A DNA stretch of 64,000 bases, taken from contig CP034537.1 of the NCBI GenBank assembly GCA_004000515.1, positions 5,718,001 through 5,782,000 on the forward strand, given 5' to 3'. This DNA comes from Pseudomonas poae. GTDB taxonomy: Bacteria; Pseudomonadota; Gammaproteobacteria; Pseudomonadales; Pseudomonadaceae. Below are positions 51,798 through 63,691 of the stretch, one piece after another. Numbering within the stretch: the first letter of the stretch is position 1; every line of letters begins with the position of its first letter. The notes beneath the pieces are model-generated. The model did not search any database and was not told where the DNA came from. It saw only the letters and a list, made by a program, of their open reading frames with translations. The translations under genes and the position numbers were made by a program.

Positions 51798-53212
51798 ATG
51801 AACACAGCGCGAACCTCTCCCTCCAACTGGGCCGCCTTGCTGTCCGGTGCAAACGGCGTACGGTCACTGGCCCTGGCAGGTGGCGTGGTGCTGCATGCGC
51901 TTAACGTCTACATCGCCACCACGATTCTGCCGTCAGTGGTCCAGGACATCGGCGGCATCGACTATTACGCCTGGAACACCACGCTGTTTGTCACCGCCTC
52001 GATCCTCGGTTCGGCGTTGTCTGCACGCTTGCTTGGCCGCCTGGGGCCGCGTGGGGCTTACCTCGTTGCCAGCCTGGTGTTCGCCGGCGGGTCTTTGGCC
52101 TGCGCGTTTGCGCCTTCCATGCCAGTGATGCTGGTCGGACGGCTGGTACAGGGACTGGGCGGTGGATTCTTGTTCGCGCTGTCCTACGCAATGATTCGGC
52201 TGGTATTCGATGAACGCTTGTGGCCACGCGCAATGGCGTTGGTCTCTGGGATGTGGGGTGTCGCAACGCTGGTCGGGCCAGCCGTGGGCGGCGTTTTTGC
52301 CGAACTGGGCATCTGGCGAGCGGCGTTCTGGTCCTTGATTCCAGTGGCCGGGTTGTTCGCCGTGCTGGCCGCAACGGTACTGCCTGGGCGCAGCACAGAC
52401 CGCGCTGAGCCAACACCGTTGCCGATCACTCAGTTGTGGTTGCTGACGGCCGCGGTACTGTCGGTGTCGGCCGGCAGTGTCTCTTCCGGTCTGCCCTTGA
52501 ACCTGCTGGGGCTCGCAGCGGCAGCCCTGCTCACTGGCCTGCTGATCGTCACAGAAAGCCGCGCCCGCCATCGACTGTTGCCCGCTGGAGCCTTTCGGCT
52601 GACCACTGCGCTTGGCGCGCTGTACGCCACGATGTCGTTGTTGGCGGTCGCCGTCACCAGTGGCGAAATCTTTGTACCGCTGTTTCTTCAAGTTCTGCAC
52701 CACCAGTCGCCACTGGTGGCCGGCTATCTTGCCGCATTGATGGCGGCCGGCTGGACGCTGGGGTCAATCGCCAGCGCCGGAATAACCGGCGCGAATGTTC
52801 GACGGGCTATCCTGGCCGGACCGATCCTGGGTGTAGTGGGCATGCTGGCACTGGCGCTGCTAATGCCTAGCGAAAGCCATGGCGATGCGCAGAAACTTGT
52901 GCCGATTTGCATGGCGCTTACCCTGATAGGCCTGGGGTGGGCCTGACATGGCCGCACTTGTTGACCCGGGTGTTCCAAGTGGCACCCGCCGGCGAACAGG
53001 ACCTGGCCTCTGCGTCCATTACCACGGTGCAACTGTTCGCCACCGCGTTTGGCGCCGCACTGGCGGGCATGGTCGCGAACATCGCGGGCCTTACTGAACC
53101 CGGCGGAATCGAAGGCACAGCAAGCGCAGCGATGTGGTTGTTTGGGATGTTTGCGCTGGCACCGGTGGTGGGTGTGCTGATTGCCAGGCGGGTCGTTCAA
53201 CTGATCGATTAG
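51798..53212 (+). CDS. MFS efflux transporter, SoxR-controlled (frameshifted)
   Basis: The repaired protein is 471 residues with 12-14 membrane segments. It begins in the style of drug:H+ antiporters ([20 protein letters not shown]), then [20 protein letters not shown] and [20 protein letters not shown], the antiporter motif C region. One G is missing at 52934-52937; repair gives [20 protein letters not shown] and the normal end at 53212. It probably exports redox-active or toxic small molecules when SoxR is activated. Confidence 0.88.
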
Positions 53213-53224
53213 TGGCCGCTGATG

Positions 53225-53252
53225 CTTGTGTGGGGGCCAGCTCCCACACAAG
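53225..53252. terminator. Hairpin between converging MFS and lipoprotein genes
   Basis: CTTGTGTGGG and CCCACACAAG arms around an 8-base loop. A strong 10-bp stem without a T tract; the sequence resembles a shortened REP. Confidence 0.5.
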
Positions 53253-53302
53253 ACCGCTCCAACATTTCGATATCCGCACCGGGCGGCGGTGAAAACAGCC
53301 GA

Positions 53303-53644
53303 CTAGAAAATGTAACAGCTGCTACGGTTTTCATTATCATAGCGCCAGGATTGGATAACGCCCTCACCCGAGACGAGCACAGAGTAACGACAGTCGCGGA
53401 TCCAGGTCACGAAATAGCGCTGGCTATCGCCCTCCTTCACAACCTGGTCATAGACCTTGTTCTTGTTGACCGGGGACCAATAGGAATCGCCACAGCCGCG
53501 GCTGCAATCATCATAGAGGTGGGCATCGAAGCGCGTGCCGACAAACGCGTTCCTGACGCCCGTCCATGCCGAGTGAGACGGCGCGCAACCGGCCAGCAAC
53601 GTGCCCAACAAGGCCAGCAATACTGCGAATTTTACCCAGCTCAA
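53303..53644 (-). CDS. Small putative lipoprotein
   Basis: A 113-residue protein with an N-terminal membrane segment and the lipobox LLAGC at about residue 19 (VLLALLGTLLAGCAPSHSAW), so the mature protein starts at the lipid-modified Cys. The rest is about 95 polar residues with five cysteines (for example CSRGCGDSYWSPVNKNKVYD). I do not recognise the family. It is alone between the MFS gene and a REP. It could be a periplasmic outer-membrane-anchored protein. Confidence 0.7.
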   Translation of the reverse strand: MSWVKFAVLLALLGTLLAGCAPSHSAWTGVRNAFVGTRFDAHLYDDCSRGCGDSYWSPVNKNKVYDQVVKEGDSQRYFVTWIRDCRYSVLVSGEGVIQSWRYDNENRSSCYIF

Positions 53645-53758
53645 CGTGGCATTTCCCTATATTGATTGACTTGACTGTGTTCGCTCGCTGGGTGAGCGTG
53701 CCAAGTTCCTCTAGGTAGAGCAAGCGAAGCCAAGACTTGTGCCTCGTTCCTTACGCAA

Positions 53759-53849
53759 ATGTGGGAGCTGGCTTGCCTGCGATTGCGGTGTATCAGAACC
53801 AAAAGGTTGACTGACACGCCGCTATCGCGGGCAAGCCCGCTTCCACACT
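53759..53849. repeat. REP doublet before mmsA 3' end
   Basis: TGTGGGAGCTGGCTTGCCTG (left) and GCGGGCAAGCCCGCTTCCAC (right), with one changed base in the right arm. It separates the lipoprotein gene from the end of mmsA. Confidence 0.85.
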
Positions 53850-53869
53850 GGATCTACTACAACCTGGGA

Positions 53870-55369
53870 TTATTTGGAAACCGGCATCGCGAATTCGGCG
53901 CCTTGCTCAATGCTCTCCGACCAGCGCTGCATGATCGACTTCTGCTTGGTGTAGAACCGCACACCCTCAGTGCCGTAGGCGTGCATGTCACCAAACAGGC
54001 TCTTCTTCCAACCACCAAAACCATGCCAAGCCATCGGCACCGGGATCGGCACGTTGATGCCGACCATGCCCACCTGAATGCGCCGTGCAAATTCGCGGGC
54101 GATGTTGCCGTCGCGGGTGAAGCAGCTCACGCCGTTGCCAAACTCATGGTCGTTGACCAGTTTGATCGCTTCACCAAAGTCATTCACGCGCACACACGCC
54201 AGCACCGGGCCGAAGATTTCTTCGCGGTAGATGCTCATCTCGCGGGTTACGTGGTCGAACAGCGTCGCGCCGAGCCAGAAGCCGTTTTCCAGGCCTGCTT
54301 CAGTCGGCACGTAGTCACGCCCGTCCAGCAGCAGTTGGGCGCCCGCTTGCACACCTTGCTCGATGTAGCCGCTGATGCGTTCAAGCGCTGCACGGGACAC
54401 AATCGGGCCCATTTCGGCTTTCAGATCGCGGCCATCGGTGATGCGCAGTTGCTTGGCGCGCTCGGTCAGGGCGGCAACGACTTTGTCACCCACATCACCC
54501 ACCAGCACCGCGACGGAGATGGCCATGCAGCGTTCGCCGGCACTGCCGTAGGCGGCACCCATCAGGGCGTCGACGGTTTTTTCGATGTCGGCATCGGGCA
54601 TCACCACCATGTGGTTTTTCGCGCCGCCCAGGCCTTGGACGCGCTTGCCGTTGCGGGCGCCGGTTTCGTAGATGTATTGAGCGATTGGCGTCGAGCCAAC
54701 AAAACTCAGGGCCTTGACGTCCGGGTGCTCGATCAGCGCGTCCACCGATTCCTTGTCGCCCTGCACCACGTTGAACACGCCTTTGGGCAGGCCCGCTTCA
54801 CGCAGCAGTTCGGCCATGAACAGCGAGGCACTTGGGTCAGTCGGGCTTGGCTTGAGGATGAAGGTGTTGCCCGCCGCGATGGCGATCGGGTACATCCACA
54901 TCGGTACCATCACCGGGAAGTTGAACGGCGTCACGCCCGCGACAACGCCCAGCGGCTGGCGCATCGTCCAGTTGTCCATGCCTCGGGAAACCTGGTCCGA
55001 GTGTTCACCTTTGAGCAGGTTCGGAATACCGCAGGCGAACTCCAGAATGTCGATACCACGGTCCACTTCGCCCTGGGCGTCGGTGAAGACCTTGCCGTGT
55101 TCGGCCACGATGATGCGGGCCAGGTCGTCCTTGCGCTCACGCAGCAGGTGCAGGTATTGGAACAGTACGCGGGCGCGGCGGATGGGCGGAGTGTCGGCCC
55201 AGTCGTCGAAGGCGGCCTGAGCGGCGGCGACGGCTTCGCCAACGGTCTGGCGGCTGGCCAGGGCCACGCGGCCGGTTTTTTCGCCGGTGGCCGGGTTGAA
55301 GACGTCCTGATAGCGATCATCGCGGGACACGCGCTGGTCGTTGATGTAGTGCTCGATTGTCGTTGTCAT
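53870..55369 (-). CDS. mmsA: Methylmalonate-semialdehyde dehydrogenase (CoA-acylating)
   Basis: An intact 499-residue aldehyde dehydrogenase of the MmsA type. It converts methylmalonate or malonate semialdehyde to propionyl- or acetyl-CoA with NAD. Visible are [40 protein letters not shown] and the catalytic Cys in [18 protein letters not shown] chose the ATG at 55369 ([14 protein letters not shown]). It is usual for valine, beta-alanine and myo-inositol breakdown. The usual partner mmsB is absent here. A LysR gene faces it. Confidence 0.92.
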   Translation of the reverse strand: MTTTIEHYINDQRVSRDDRYQDVFNPATGEKTGRVALASRQTVGEAVAAAQAAFDDWADTPPIRRARVLFQYLHLLRERKDDLARIIVAEHGKVFTDAQGEVDRGIDILEFACGIPNLLKGEHSDQVSRGMDNWTMRQPLGVVAGVTPFNFPVMVPMWMYPIAIAAGNTFILKPSPTDPSASLFMAELLREAGLPKGVFNVVQGDKESVDALIEHPDVKALSFVGSTPIAQYIYETGARNGKRVQGLGGAKNHMVVMPDADIEKTVDALMGAAYGSAGERCMAISVAVLVGDVGDKVVAALTERAKQLRITDGRDLKAEMGPIVSRAALERISGYIEQGVQAGAQLLLDGRDYVPTEAGLENGFWLGATLFDHVTREMSIYREEIFGPVLACVRVNDFGEAIKLVNDHEFGNGVSCFTRDGNIAREFARRIQVGMVGINVPIPVPMAWHGFGGWKKSLFGDMHAYGTEGVRFYTKQKSIMQRWSESIEQGAEFAMPVSK

Positions 55370-55450
55370 GGCAGTAGATCCCAGGTGGGTGACGTTGGGA
55401 CACACGATAGGCTTTCGATTTGTTCCAAACCAGAGCAGAATCCTGAACTT

Positions 55451-55472
55451 ATTGTCCACTTAAACGAACAAT
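55451..55472. promoter_or_regulatory. Candidate LysR site between mmsA and its regulator
   Basis: ATTGT-N12-ACAAT dyad, close to the regulator start at 55479. A T-N11-A type LysR box fits inside. Confidence 0.45.
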
Positions 55473-55478
55473 CCAATT

Positions 55479-56417
55479 ATGGAAAAAACCGAGATCGAAG
55501 GACTGTGGACCCATATCCACTGGCTGTCGGTGCTGGAAGAACAAGGCACGTACACCGCTGCGGCGGCGCGCCTGGGGGTGAGTAAATCGGCTGTGAGCCA
55601 GCGCATTTCCGACCTGGAAAAGGCCACCGGCACCCAGTTGGTGACGCGCACCACCCGCAGCGTCAGGCTGACGGATGCCGGACTGTCGCTCACCCGTGAA
55701 GTGCGCAGCGCCTACGAACAGATCGCGCGCAGCTTCTCGTCGGTGCGCGATTCTGTGGGGGAGATTCGTGGGTTGGTGCGGCTGACCGCGCCGGTGGCGT
55801 TTGCCCGTCAGCAGTTGGTACCGCATTTGTCGGAGTTTTTGCAGCGCTACCCGCAAGTACGCATCCAACTGGACGTTTCGGACGCCTTGAGTTCACTCGC
55901 CGCCGAGGGCTATGACCTGGCCGTGCGCCACGGTTTCCAGGTACCGGAAACCCATGTCGCCTGGAAGCTGTGCGACACCGGCTCAGTGTTGGTTGCGACC
56001 CAAGACTACCTGCAACGCCACGGTGAGCCCCGCGAACCGACGCAACTGTCAGCCCACAACTGCCTGTTCTATCCACGCGGCACCGACCAACCCGCCTGGA
56101 CCTTCGAACGCGGCACCAAACACGTCGAACGCCTCACCGTGCCTATCTCCGGCAGCTTCGCCACCAATAACAGCGAAGCCCTGCGCGACTCGGCGCTCAA
56201 CCACCTGGGCATCGCCCTGCTCCCGGATTTCAGCGCCCATGCCGCGTTGGCCAGCGGCAAGCTGGTGCAGGTACTCAAGGACTGGACACTCAAGGGGGCG
56301 TTTGCCGATGAGATCTACCTGATTCGCCCGTACTCGCCCCACGTGCCGAAGTCGGTGAGCGCGCTGGTCAGCTTTTTGAAGGAAAAACTGTCGGGAGGGT
56401 TTCGCTTCAAAGGTTGA
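55479..56417 (+). CDS. LysR-family regulator
   Basis: A 312-residue LysR protein. The helix-turn-helix lies at residues about 10-65 (LEEQGTYTAAAARLGVSKSA, VSQRISDLEKATGTQLVTRT). The effector domain (about 95-300) resembles the CrgA-type subgroup (GLVRLTAPVAFARQQLVPHL). It is divergent from mmsA and is the likely controller of that gene. The downstream dauB gene begins 69 bp on with its own ribosome site, so it may or may not be in its regulon. Confidence 0.88.
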   Translation: MEKTEIEGLWTHIHWLSVLEEQGTYTAAAARLGVSKSAVSQRISDLEKATGTQLVTRTTRSVRLTDAGLSLTREVRSAYEQIARSFSSVRDSVGEIRGLVRLTAPVAFARQQLVPHLSEFLQRYPQVRIQLDVSDALSSLAAEGYDLAVRHGFQVPETHVAWKLCDTGSVLVATQDYLQRHGEPREPTQLSAHNCLFYPRGTDQPAWTFERGTKHVERLTVPISGSFATNNSEALRDSALNHLGIALLPDFSAHAALASGKLVQVLKDWTLKGAFADEIYLIRPYSPHVPKSVSALVSFLKEKLSGGFRFKG

Positions 56418-56485
56418 GGTTTCCCTCTTGCTCGACAGAACTAAAAGTCCATAATAGACAAAATAGTTTAGTCACGGAGACTCCT

Positions 56486-59186
<2,701 letters not shown>

Positions 59187-59200
59187 GAACACCGCATTAA

Positions 59201-59259
59201 AATGTGGGAGCTGGCTTGCCTGCGATTGCAAGCGTCAATGTAGTGAGCGGGCTTGCCCC
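59201..59259. repeat. REP arms on the left side of the IS
   Basis: TGTGGGAGCTGGCTTGCCTG at about 59203 and TAGTGAGCGGGCTTGCCCC at 59241-59259, the latter directly beside the IS end. The complementary arm GGGGCAAGCCCGCTCACTA lies at 60549-60567 on the other side. Confidence 0.8.
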
Positions 59260-60540
59260 GGTACAGACCGGGGACATCGTTTACATTTCTAACCGGGGAC
59301 ATGGTTTACAGGTTATTACGCATGATCAGGAGGTAACTGATCATGCCCTGGAACCAAGAGTCTCCCATGGATCAACGAATCAAACTGGTCATCGACTGGC
59401 TTTCTGGTGACTTCACCAAAAGCCAGTTAGCTCGGCGCTTCGGCGTCAGTCGACCGACTGTAGATAAATGGATCTCCCGTCACGTTGAAGGAGATTTAAA
59501 GTCGTTGGCAGAGCTATCTCGACGACCCCATAACAGCCCAAACAAGACTGACGATGAGATCTTGGCTCGCATAGTGGCGATGAAAGAAGCCCACTATGAA
59601 TGGGGGCCGAAGAAGCTTGTCAGGCTATTAGGAATCGATGATTCGTCGGTCGCCTGGCCATCTCCAAGCACGGCAGGCCAATGGCTTGACCGTCTTGGGC
59701 TGGTCAAAAACGACGCTTCAAACGACGGCACAGTACCGGTCACAGGGAAATGCGCGAAGCCAACGAGCCCAACAATACGTGGTGCGCTGACTACAAAGGG
59801 CAGTTCAAGATGCTCAACGCCCATATGTGCTATCCCTTAACCGTTACAGACCATGCCTCTCGTATGATTTTTGGCGTGCAGAGCTCACTCCAGGATCATG
59901 ACCAAGCCTGTAAAACAAGCATTTGAGAGGCTTTTCCATGAGTACGGAATGCCTGAAGTCATTCGGTCTGACAACGGCGTTCCTTTTGCGTCTCCAGGCC
60001 TGGCAAGAATGTCCACACTGGCCGTTTGGTGGATCCGTTTGGGTATATATCCGGAGCGAACCATGCCGGGAAGACCGGACCAAAATGGCCGGCATGAACG
60101 GATGCATCGCAGTATGAAGTTAGAGCTACCGATTGGGAAAAACCTGGTTGAGCAGCAGCTTTTTCTAGAGCACTTTCGACATGAATTCAATTACATACGC
60201 CCCCACGAGGCGCTCGGCATGAAGCGCCCAGGAGAGCTGTATGTGCCGTCTAATCGACCTTATCCAGGATGCTTGCCGGATGTGGAATATGCGGCGGAAA
60301 TGAAAGTACGAAGCGTAAGGAAAAACGGCTCGATCATGTGGAAAGGAAAGTTGGTGTTTGTTAGCGAAGCACTATCAGGAGAACGGATTGCGCTCAAGGA
60401 AGTTGAAGAAGATGTTTGGGATCTTTACCTGTGTGATTATCCCTGGGGAGGCTTGGACGAGGAATGAGCCGCGTCCAAGCTTCAAATGTGTAAACGATGT
60501 CTCCGGTTTCAGATGTAAAGGATGTCTACGGTTCTACACC
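59260..60540. mobile_element. IS481-type insertion sequence inside a REP palindrome
   Basis: About 1.28 kb. The ends read GGTACAGACCGGGGACATCG (left) and, reversed, GGTGTAGAACCGTAGACATC (right), imperfect inverted repeats with conserved GACATC-N-TTTACAT. A second inner copy of the ACCGG-GACAT-N-GTTTACA box follows on both sides. The element sits within a REP doublet; the left arm ends TTGCCCC and the right arm begins CCCAGCGCGGGGCAAGC. A direct repeat of the target cannot be told from the C-rich flanks. Confidence 0.85.
59343..60467 (+). CDS. IS481-family transposase (two frameshifts)
   Basis: The repaired protein is about 374 residues. It begins with a helix-turn-helix (FTKSQLARRFGVSRPTVDKW). 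The integrase core has DDE residues in WCADYKGQF, VIRSDNGVP and NGRHERMH. One A is missing at 59706-59710 (repair LVKKRRFKRRHSTGHREMRE) and one G is extra at about 59893-59894 (repair SSLQIMTKPVKQAFERLFHE). The two errors cancel in frame, so the protein could be intact in the real genome. Confidence 0.82.
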
Positions 60541-60567
60541 CCCAGCGCGGGGCAAGCCCGCTCACTA
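60541..60567. repeat. REP arm on the right side of the IS
   Basis: CCCAGCGCGGGGCAAGCCCG then CTCACTA, the complementary arm of the REP at 59241-59259. It shows that the IS split this palindrome. Confidence 0.8.
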
Positions 60568-60573
60568 CAACTC

Positions 60574-61350
60574 TCAATCGCCGTAGATGTCGGACTTGAA
60601 GTACTGCTGCGAAATCTTCTGGTACTCACCGTTCGCGCGAATCCCGTCAATCGCCGTGTTCAGTTCGCTGACCAACGCCTCATTGCCCTTGCGCACCGCA
60701 ATCCCCGCGCCCTCGCCCACGTATTTCGGGTCCTTGAGCTCCGGCCCGACAAACGCATAGCCCTTGCCCCGTGGCATCTGCAGGAAGTCGTTCAAAGGAA
60801 TGGTGTCGGCAAAGATCGCATCCAAGCGCCCCGCTGCCAGGTCCATGTAGATTTCTTCGTTGTTGCTGTAGCGCTTGACGGTGATGCCCTTGGGCTCAAA
60901 CACCTCGGTGGCGTAACGATCCGTGGTGGTGGCGCGCTGCACGCCGATGGTCTTGCCCTTGAGGCTGGCGTATCCGTCATCCACCACCGCGCCTTCTTTC
61001 ATCACCAGGCGTGACGAGGTGAAATAGTACTTGTGAGTGAAGTCCACCGACTTCTTGCGGTCTTCGTTGATGGTCATGGACGACAGCGCCATGTCGATTT
61101 TCTTCACCTTGAGGGAAGGAATCAGACCGTCGAACTCACCTTCGACCCACACACACTTGACCTTCATCTGCGCGCACAACGCATTGCCGATGTCGTAGTC
61201 GAAGCCGACGATCTTGCCGTCTTCAGTCTTGGACGCGAACGGCGGGTAAGCCGCCTCGATGCCGATACGCAGGGTTTTCTCGGCCGCCAGCAGCGGGCCA
61301 GCCGCAATCAGGCCAAGGGCCAGGGCGGTGATGAGGGGGAGTTTCTTCAT
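60574..61350 (-). CDS. Periplasmic basic amino-acid-binding protein (lysine/arginine/ornithine type)
   Basis: An intact 258-residue ABC solute-binding protein. The signal is [20 protein letters not shown] with cleavage near LLA-AEKT. It contains [20 protein letters not shown] then [20 protein letters not shown], the family signature, and [20 protein letters not shown]. It is closest to ArgT/HisJ/AotJ proteins for arginine, lysine and ornithine. In P. aeruginosa a gene of this type follows dauR, so it may feed the D-arginine pathway. An IS and REP now separate the two, and no permease genes are adjacent. Confidence 0.9.
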
Positions 61351-61461
61351 GGGGGTGATCTCGCAAGTTGTTGTTGATTTGGCAAGAGTGAAGAAAAAGG
61401 TGAAACGGGCGCAGCGATTTTTGTACTTATAATTCCATACTGGACTTTTACGTCTTACCCG

Positions 61462-62484
61462 TCAATCACAGTTGTACCGCGTATGCACCAGCACCCGCGT
61501 AAACGGTGGCGCCGCCCTGGCGCCTTCGCGTGCCCCGCGAATCCAGCGCACGGCCGCCGCCATCTCGCCGATAAAATCATGCGACACCACGTAGTCCATT
61601 ACTCCGGACTCCAGCATGGCCCGCGTGTGTCCGGTCAATTCATGGCCGACAAACACCGGGCGATGCCCGGTGGCGATGGTACTGATTGCCTGGGCCACAC
61701 CCCGGTTGGCGCCAGCCACGTTGTAGATGGCAGCCGGGTAATCGTGCTTGGAAAAGTAGCGCATCAGCTGTTCGGCAGTGGTTTGCGGACGGTCGTCGGA
61801 CATCATCCGCTCATCGATTTTCAGGTGGGGAAACTCCGCCCGCAGCACCCGCCGAAAGCCCATCTCACGCTCCTGCTGGCAGCGAAACGCCATGCTGGTA
61901 ACCAGCAAAATCTTGGCCTTCTCCCGCGCCAGCGCATTGCCGATCAGCAACCCGGCGACGCTGCCGGCAGCGTACTGGTCGTTGCCCACATAGGCGCTGC
62001 GCCCCGAATTGGGCAGGTCGGTGGTCAGGCAGACCACCGGGATGCCATGGCGGCACAAGGCGCGGATTGCCCGGTTGATCGCCGGATGTTCACGGGACAC
62101 CACGATCACGCCATCCGCCGAGGCACCCTCTGCCTGCACCTGGTCGGCAAAGGCCGCCGGGTCGACCTGATTGGTGGGCACATAGTGACCGTGTACGACC
62201 ACGCCGGGGGTGGAACTGTTGATCGCCGCCTCTGCGCTGGCCAACGTGGCGTTGAAGGTCTCGCCCGAATCGCAGAACAACTTGATGTGCAAGGTGGCGG
62301 TGCCATTGGCCTGGTCCTGCTTGAGCTTGTCCAGCGCCGCCAGCACTTTGAGCCGGGTGTTTTCGCGCACATTCGAACGGTTGTTGAGCACACGGTCCAC
62401 CGTGGCAACGCCCACCCTGGCGACCTTGGCGATCTGCTCGACGGTGGGACCTTTCCAAAGTTGCGCAGGGGTTTTAGTGGCCAT
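61462..62484 (-). CDS. LacI-family sugar-responsive repressor
   Basis: A 340-residue LacI/GalR protein. The headpiece (VEQIAKVARVGVATVDRVLN then NRSNVRENTRLKVLAALDKL) is followed by a periplasmic-binding-protein-like sensor domain. The sensor contains DGVIVVSREHPAINRAIRAL and PVVCLTTDLPNSGRSAYVGN, typical of sugar or inositol-type sensors. It is divergent from the Gfo/Idh gene and most likely controls it through two related dyads in the 190-bp gap. The inducer is unknown. Confidence 0.9.
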   Translation of the reverse strand: MATKTPAQLWKGPTVEQIAKVARVGVATVDRVLNNRSNVRENTRLKVLAALDKLKQDQANGTATLHIKLFCDSGETFNATLASAEAAINSSTPGVVVHGHYVPTNQVDPAAFADQVQAEGASADGVIVVSREHPAINRAIRALCRHGIPVVCLTTDLPNSGRSAYVGNDQYAAGSVAGLLIGNALAREKAKILLVTSMAFRCQQEREMGFRRVLRAEFPHLKIDERMMSDDRPQTTAEQLMRYFSKHDYPAAIYNVAGANRGVAQAISTIATGHRPVFVGHELTGHTRAMLESGVMDYVVSHDFIGEMAAAVRWIRGAREGARAAPPFTRVLVHTRYNCD

Positions 62485-62502
62485 GAAGGGCGCCTTGCCA
62501 GT

Positions 62503-62583
62503 GATAGGAATACCATCAGTTATAAAGGGTAATTCCCGACTTATCGACGCCTGCGCCGCGCATTATTTGATGGAATTTCCATC
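62503..62583. promoter_or_regulatory. Two related dyads between the lacI-type and Gfo/Idh genes
   Basis: GATAGGAATACCATC at 62503-62517 and GATGGAATTTCCATC at 62569-62583; the second is a near-perfect 15-bp palindrome. The spacing of 66 bp, centre to centre, suits a looping LacI repressor. The first also resembles the GntR operator half AGGAATACCA. Confidence 0.6.
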
Positions 62584-62674
62584 ATATTTAGCCCTTGCTC
62601 GTCCTTGAACGAAGATTTGGCGCCGCCAATAATCGCTCCATAACAACCACAACAATTCGTCAGGACACCCCACC

Positions 62675-63691
62675 ATGACCCTCCGAATCGCCGTCATCGG
62701 CGCCGGCATCATGGGCGAAGACCACGCCCGCATCATTGCCCAGGACTTGCCGGGCACCACGCTCCAAGTGATCTGCGACGCCAACCCCGAGCGTGCCAAG
62801 GAAGTCGCCCAGCGCTACGGCGCGGCGCATGTCGCCACCGATCCGCTGGCCACGCTGGCCCGCAGCGACGTGGACGCCGTGATCATCGCCAGCCCCGACG
62901 CCACCCATGCCGCGCTGTGCCTGGCAGCCATCGACCTGGGCAAGCCAGTGCTGTGCGAGAAGCCGCTGTCGCCCAGTTCCGAGGAATGCCTGGCGGTGAT
63001 CGACCGCGAGATCTCAGTGGGGCGCCAGTTCATCCAACTGGGCTTCATGCGCCGTTTCGACCCCTCCTACCGCGAGATGAAGCACGCTCTGCAAAGCGGC
63101 GCGATCGGCAGCGCAGTGATGATGCATAACTTCCACCGCAACGTCGAAGCACCGGCCAACTTCAGCGGGCAAATGGCGATCAGCAATTCGGCGCCCCATG
63201 AGTTCGATGTGGCGCGCCATGTGCTTGACACCGAATACAGCGCCATTTCGGTATTCCAGCCGGCAGGCGGCATCGGCGCGCCGGTGTTCATGGTGCTGGA
63301 AACCCGCGACGGGCACCTGGTGAACATCGAGGTGAACAACAACGCCCACTACGGCTATGACGTGCGCGGTGAGCTGGTGGGCAAACAGGGTTCGGTGCAA
63401 CTCGCAGCTCCCGTTCACGCCCACTACAACAGCGGCCTGCAGGCGGTACAGCGTTACGCCGCCGACTGGCGCCCGCGCTTTGCGGAGGCCTACCGCTTGC
63501 AGGACAAGGCGTTTGTCGAGTTCGTGCGCAACGGCCAGTTCCCAGCCCACGCCGCCACCGCCTGGGATGGTTATTGCGCCACGTTGATGGCCGAAGCCGG
63601 CGTGCAGGCGCTCACCGAAGGCCGCCGCATCACCCTGCGCCACCTGGACACCCCCTCACTCTACCTGCCACGCGAAGGAGCCTCGCTATGA
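62675..63691 (+). CDS. Gfo/Idh/MocA-family dehydrogenase (inositol 2-dehydrogenase-like)
   Basis: An intact 338-residue NAD(P)-dependent oxidoreductase. The N-terminal Rossmann motif is IAVIGAGIMGEDHARIIAQD. The family Lys lies in GKPVLCEKPLSPSSEECLAV, and the substrate domain has GFMRRFDPSYREMKHALQSG and NSAPHEFDVARHVLDTEYSA. It resembles myo- or scyllo-inositol dehydrogenases, but a sugar or sugar-derivative substrate is also possible. The next gene overlaps its stop (ATGA) and encodes an isomerase/epimerase, so they form an operon. Confidence 0.9.
   Translation: MTLRIAVIGAGIMGEDHARIIAQDLPGTTLQVICDANPERAKEVAQRYGAAHVATDPLATLARSDVDAVIIASPDATHAALCLAAIDLGKPVLCEKPLSPSSEECLAVIDREISVGRQFIQLGFMRRFDPSYREMKHALQSGAIGSAVMMHNFHRNVEAPANFSGQMAISNSAPHEFDVARHVLDTEYSAISVFQPAGGIGAPVFMVLETRDGHLVNIEVNNNAHYGYDVRGELVGKQGSVQLAAPVHAHYNSGLQAVQRYAADWRPRFAEAYRLQDKAFVEFVRNGQFPAHAATAWDGYCATLMAEAGVQALTEGRRITLRHLDTPSLYLPREGASL

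Noticed and set aside
53759..55585. 608-codon plus-strand frame
   Set aside because: It opposes the whole of mmsA, begins in a REP, and has no recognisable domain; mmsA has full motifs.
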